From Coriaria nepalensis (Eukaryota > Streptophyta > Magnoliopsida > Cucurbitales > Coriariaceae), in assembly GCA_027186245.1 (NCBI GenBank), contig CP114489.1, positions 8,625,501 through 8,689,500 on the forward strand: a stretch of 64,000 nt of DNA, given 5' to 3'. A model generated the notes under the pieces. That model was not told where the DNA came from. It saw only the letters and a program-made list of their open reading frames with translations, and made no database searches. Of this stretch, positions 62,961 to 64,000 are shown piece by piece; position 1 is the stretch's first letter; every line of letters begins with the position of its first letter. The translations under genes were made by a program, and so were the position numbers.

Positions 62961-64000
62961 TATCTCTTATATAAATGCACTGATTCTTTTTCGAGAGAGG
63001 ATAAGTTCATGAGAAAATACATTGAGTTTGATGGAGAGTAATTATAGCGTCGCGTTGGAGGAGAGGAGTTACAAAAGAAGTGATTATACCGGCCACTGCC
63101 TCTCACCTTCCCACCATCGCCATCCAAAGCCACTCTCCCTCTCCCTCTTCAACTCTCTAATTTCTCCCCAAAATTAAAAAGGAATAAATAAATAAATAAA
63201 TAAATAAAATTTCAGCTGCAAATTGGTAATTACTCACCTTAGACCTAATATCTCACAATCTGCTTCCTTACTCACCTTACTTCACACACATTGGTCACTC
63301 TTACCCCTTCTATGTTCTAATATATTTGCCTCCACGTCTACTCTCCACGTCTACAACCAGTCTGTCTCTATGGCTTTACTTATTTAGTGAAATTATTAAA
63401 ACGATCGAAAGTACGTTGATGCGTTAATTATGTTTCTTTTTTTATAGCCCTCTTTCAATTGTTGTAGCTTTTGGTGTTGATTTGTCTTCCTTTTATGTGA
63501 GTTTATCTTCTTCCACTACTGCTGCATCTGCTCTGACATCCACCTTATTATGACATTATTTTATATTATCTTTTTAGTGTATATATTTTTTTATACTGCT
63601 TTGTATCGTTATATATAATCCTTTTAAGAATAAATAAAACATAGCTTTAAAGTTTTAGTCTAAATTTTTTTTTTAAAGATCTTACGTATTTTTTGAAGAG
63701 ATTTCAAAATTATATATTTCCAGAATTAAAGATAAATTATTTTTGGAAGCATTTTCTCGTGACCTAATAAATGATTGAGCCTATCAATTCGTAGAGTAAA
63801 TTATTAGTTTTATTTGTATACTCATAAGTTACAACGTCAAGTTTACTCTAAGGGTCAAAGACTCAATTGACACATAAAATAAAGTAGCAGTTATACTAGT
63901 ATATTCATAAGTCATAATTGATAATTTACTCTACTTAATGTACTTAGTCTTCACTAAATACTCATACACTTATCATAATATTTTACTAACATCAATAGTT
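62961..64000. other. intergenic DNA at the right edge, no gene seen
   Basis: AT-rich DNA with an (AAAT)n run at 63184-63209 and pyrimidine-rich patches. There is no supportable coding sequence or RNA gene. It may contain promoter DNA of a gene outside the window. Confidence 0.5.

Noticed and set aside
1..64000. CRISPR array, operon, tRNA or rRNA genes
   Set aside because: No regularly spaced identical repeats with unique spacers, no tRNA cloverleaf and no rRNA motif were noticed; the gene structure is plant nuclear with introns.

Overview
The window is plant nuclear DNA, most likely from a eudicot. It is AT-rich, its genes are cut by many GT-AG introns, and the gaps are filled with plant transposon relics (Ty1-copia, Ty3-gypsy, hAT, TRIM-like, foldback), satellites and microsatellites. 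I saw no bacterial or organellar gene. The species cannot be named from the sequence alone.

Three apparently intact protein genes were rebuilt exon by exon. (1) A + strand chromatin-remodelling accessory gene (WAC, DDT and WHIM motifs, 702 aa, ten coding exons, 2323-6904). (2) A - strand plant gene of unknown function (713 aa, four coding exons, 37823-34896, long 5' UTR intron). (3) A + strand MACPF-domain gene of the plant CAD1/NSL1 class (608 aa, seven exons, 54336-59276). All three models keep frame across every junction, which supports them. They look like unrelated housekeeping or regulatory genes that happen to be neighbours, with no sign of joint function.

The most striking structure is a head-to-tail tandem duplication with a 9413-bp unit (7417-16829 and 16830-26242). 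All corresponding reading frames are identical and their spacing is constant, so I see no difference between copies. Each copy carries the same string of minus-strand Ty1-copia wreckage: a reverse transcriptase/RNase H fragment, a ~984-bp LTR with primer-binding site, a 5'-truncated pol, and a third copia element. Only in the second copy does the third element continue into its gag and 5' LTR (to 27650). Its two LTRs differ at roughly a tenth of positions by eye, so the element is old and the duplication very young, or an assembly error.

From 27.6 to 35 kb are a TRIM-like mini-retrotransposon, a foldback element with ~0.3-kb arms, a copia gag zinc-knuckle scrap, a Ty3-gypsy integrase scrap and another inverted-repeat element. 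From 40 to 54 kb are a dead hAT transposon, a 33-bp minisatellite, short tandem repeats and a broken DUF1985/Ulp1-protease-like gene of the kind carried by plant Mutator-like elements. Beyond the MACPF gene lie a dimeric ~389-bp tandem satellite and an ~83-bp tandem repeat ending in a palindrome.
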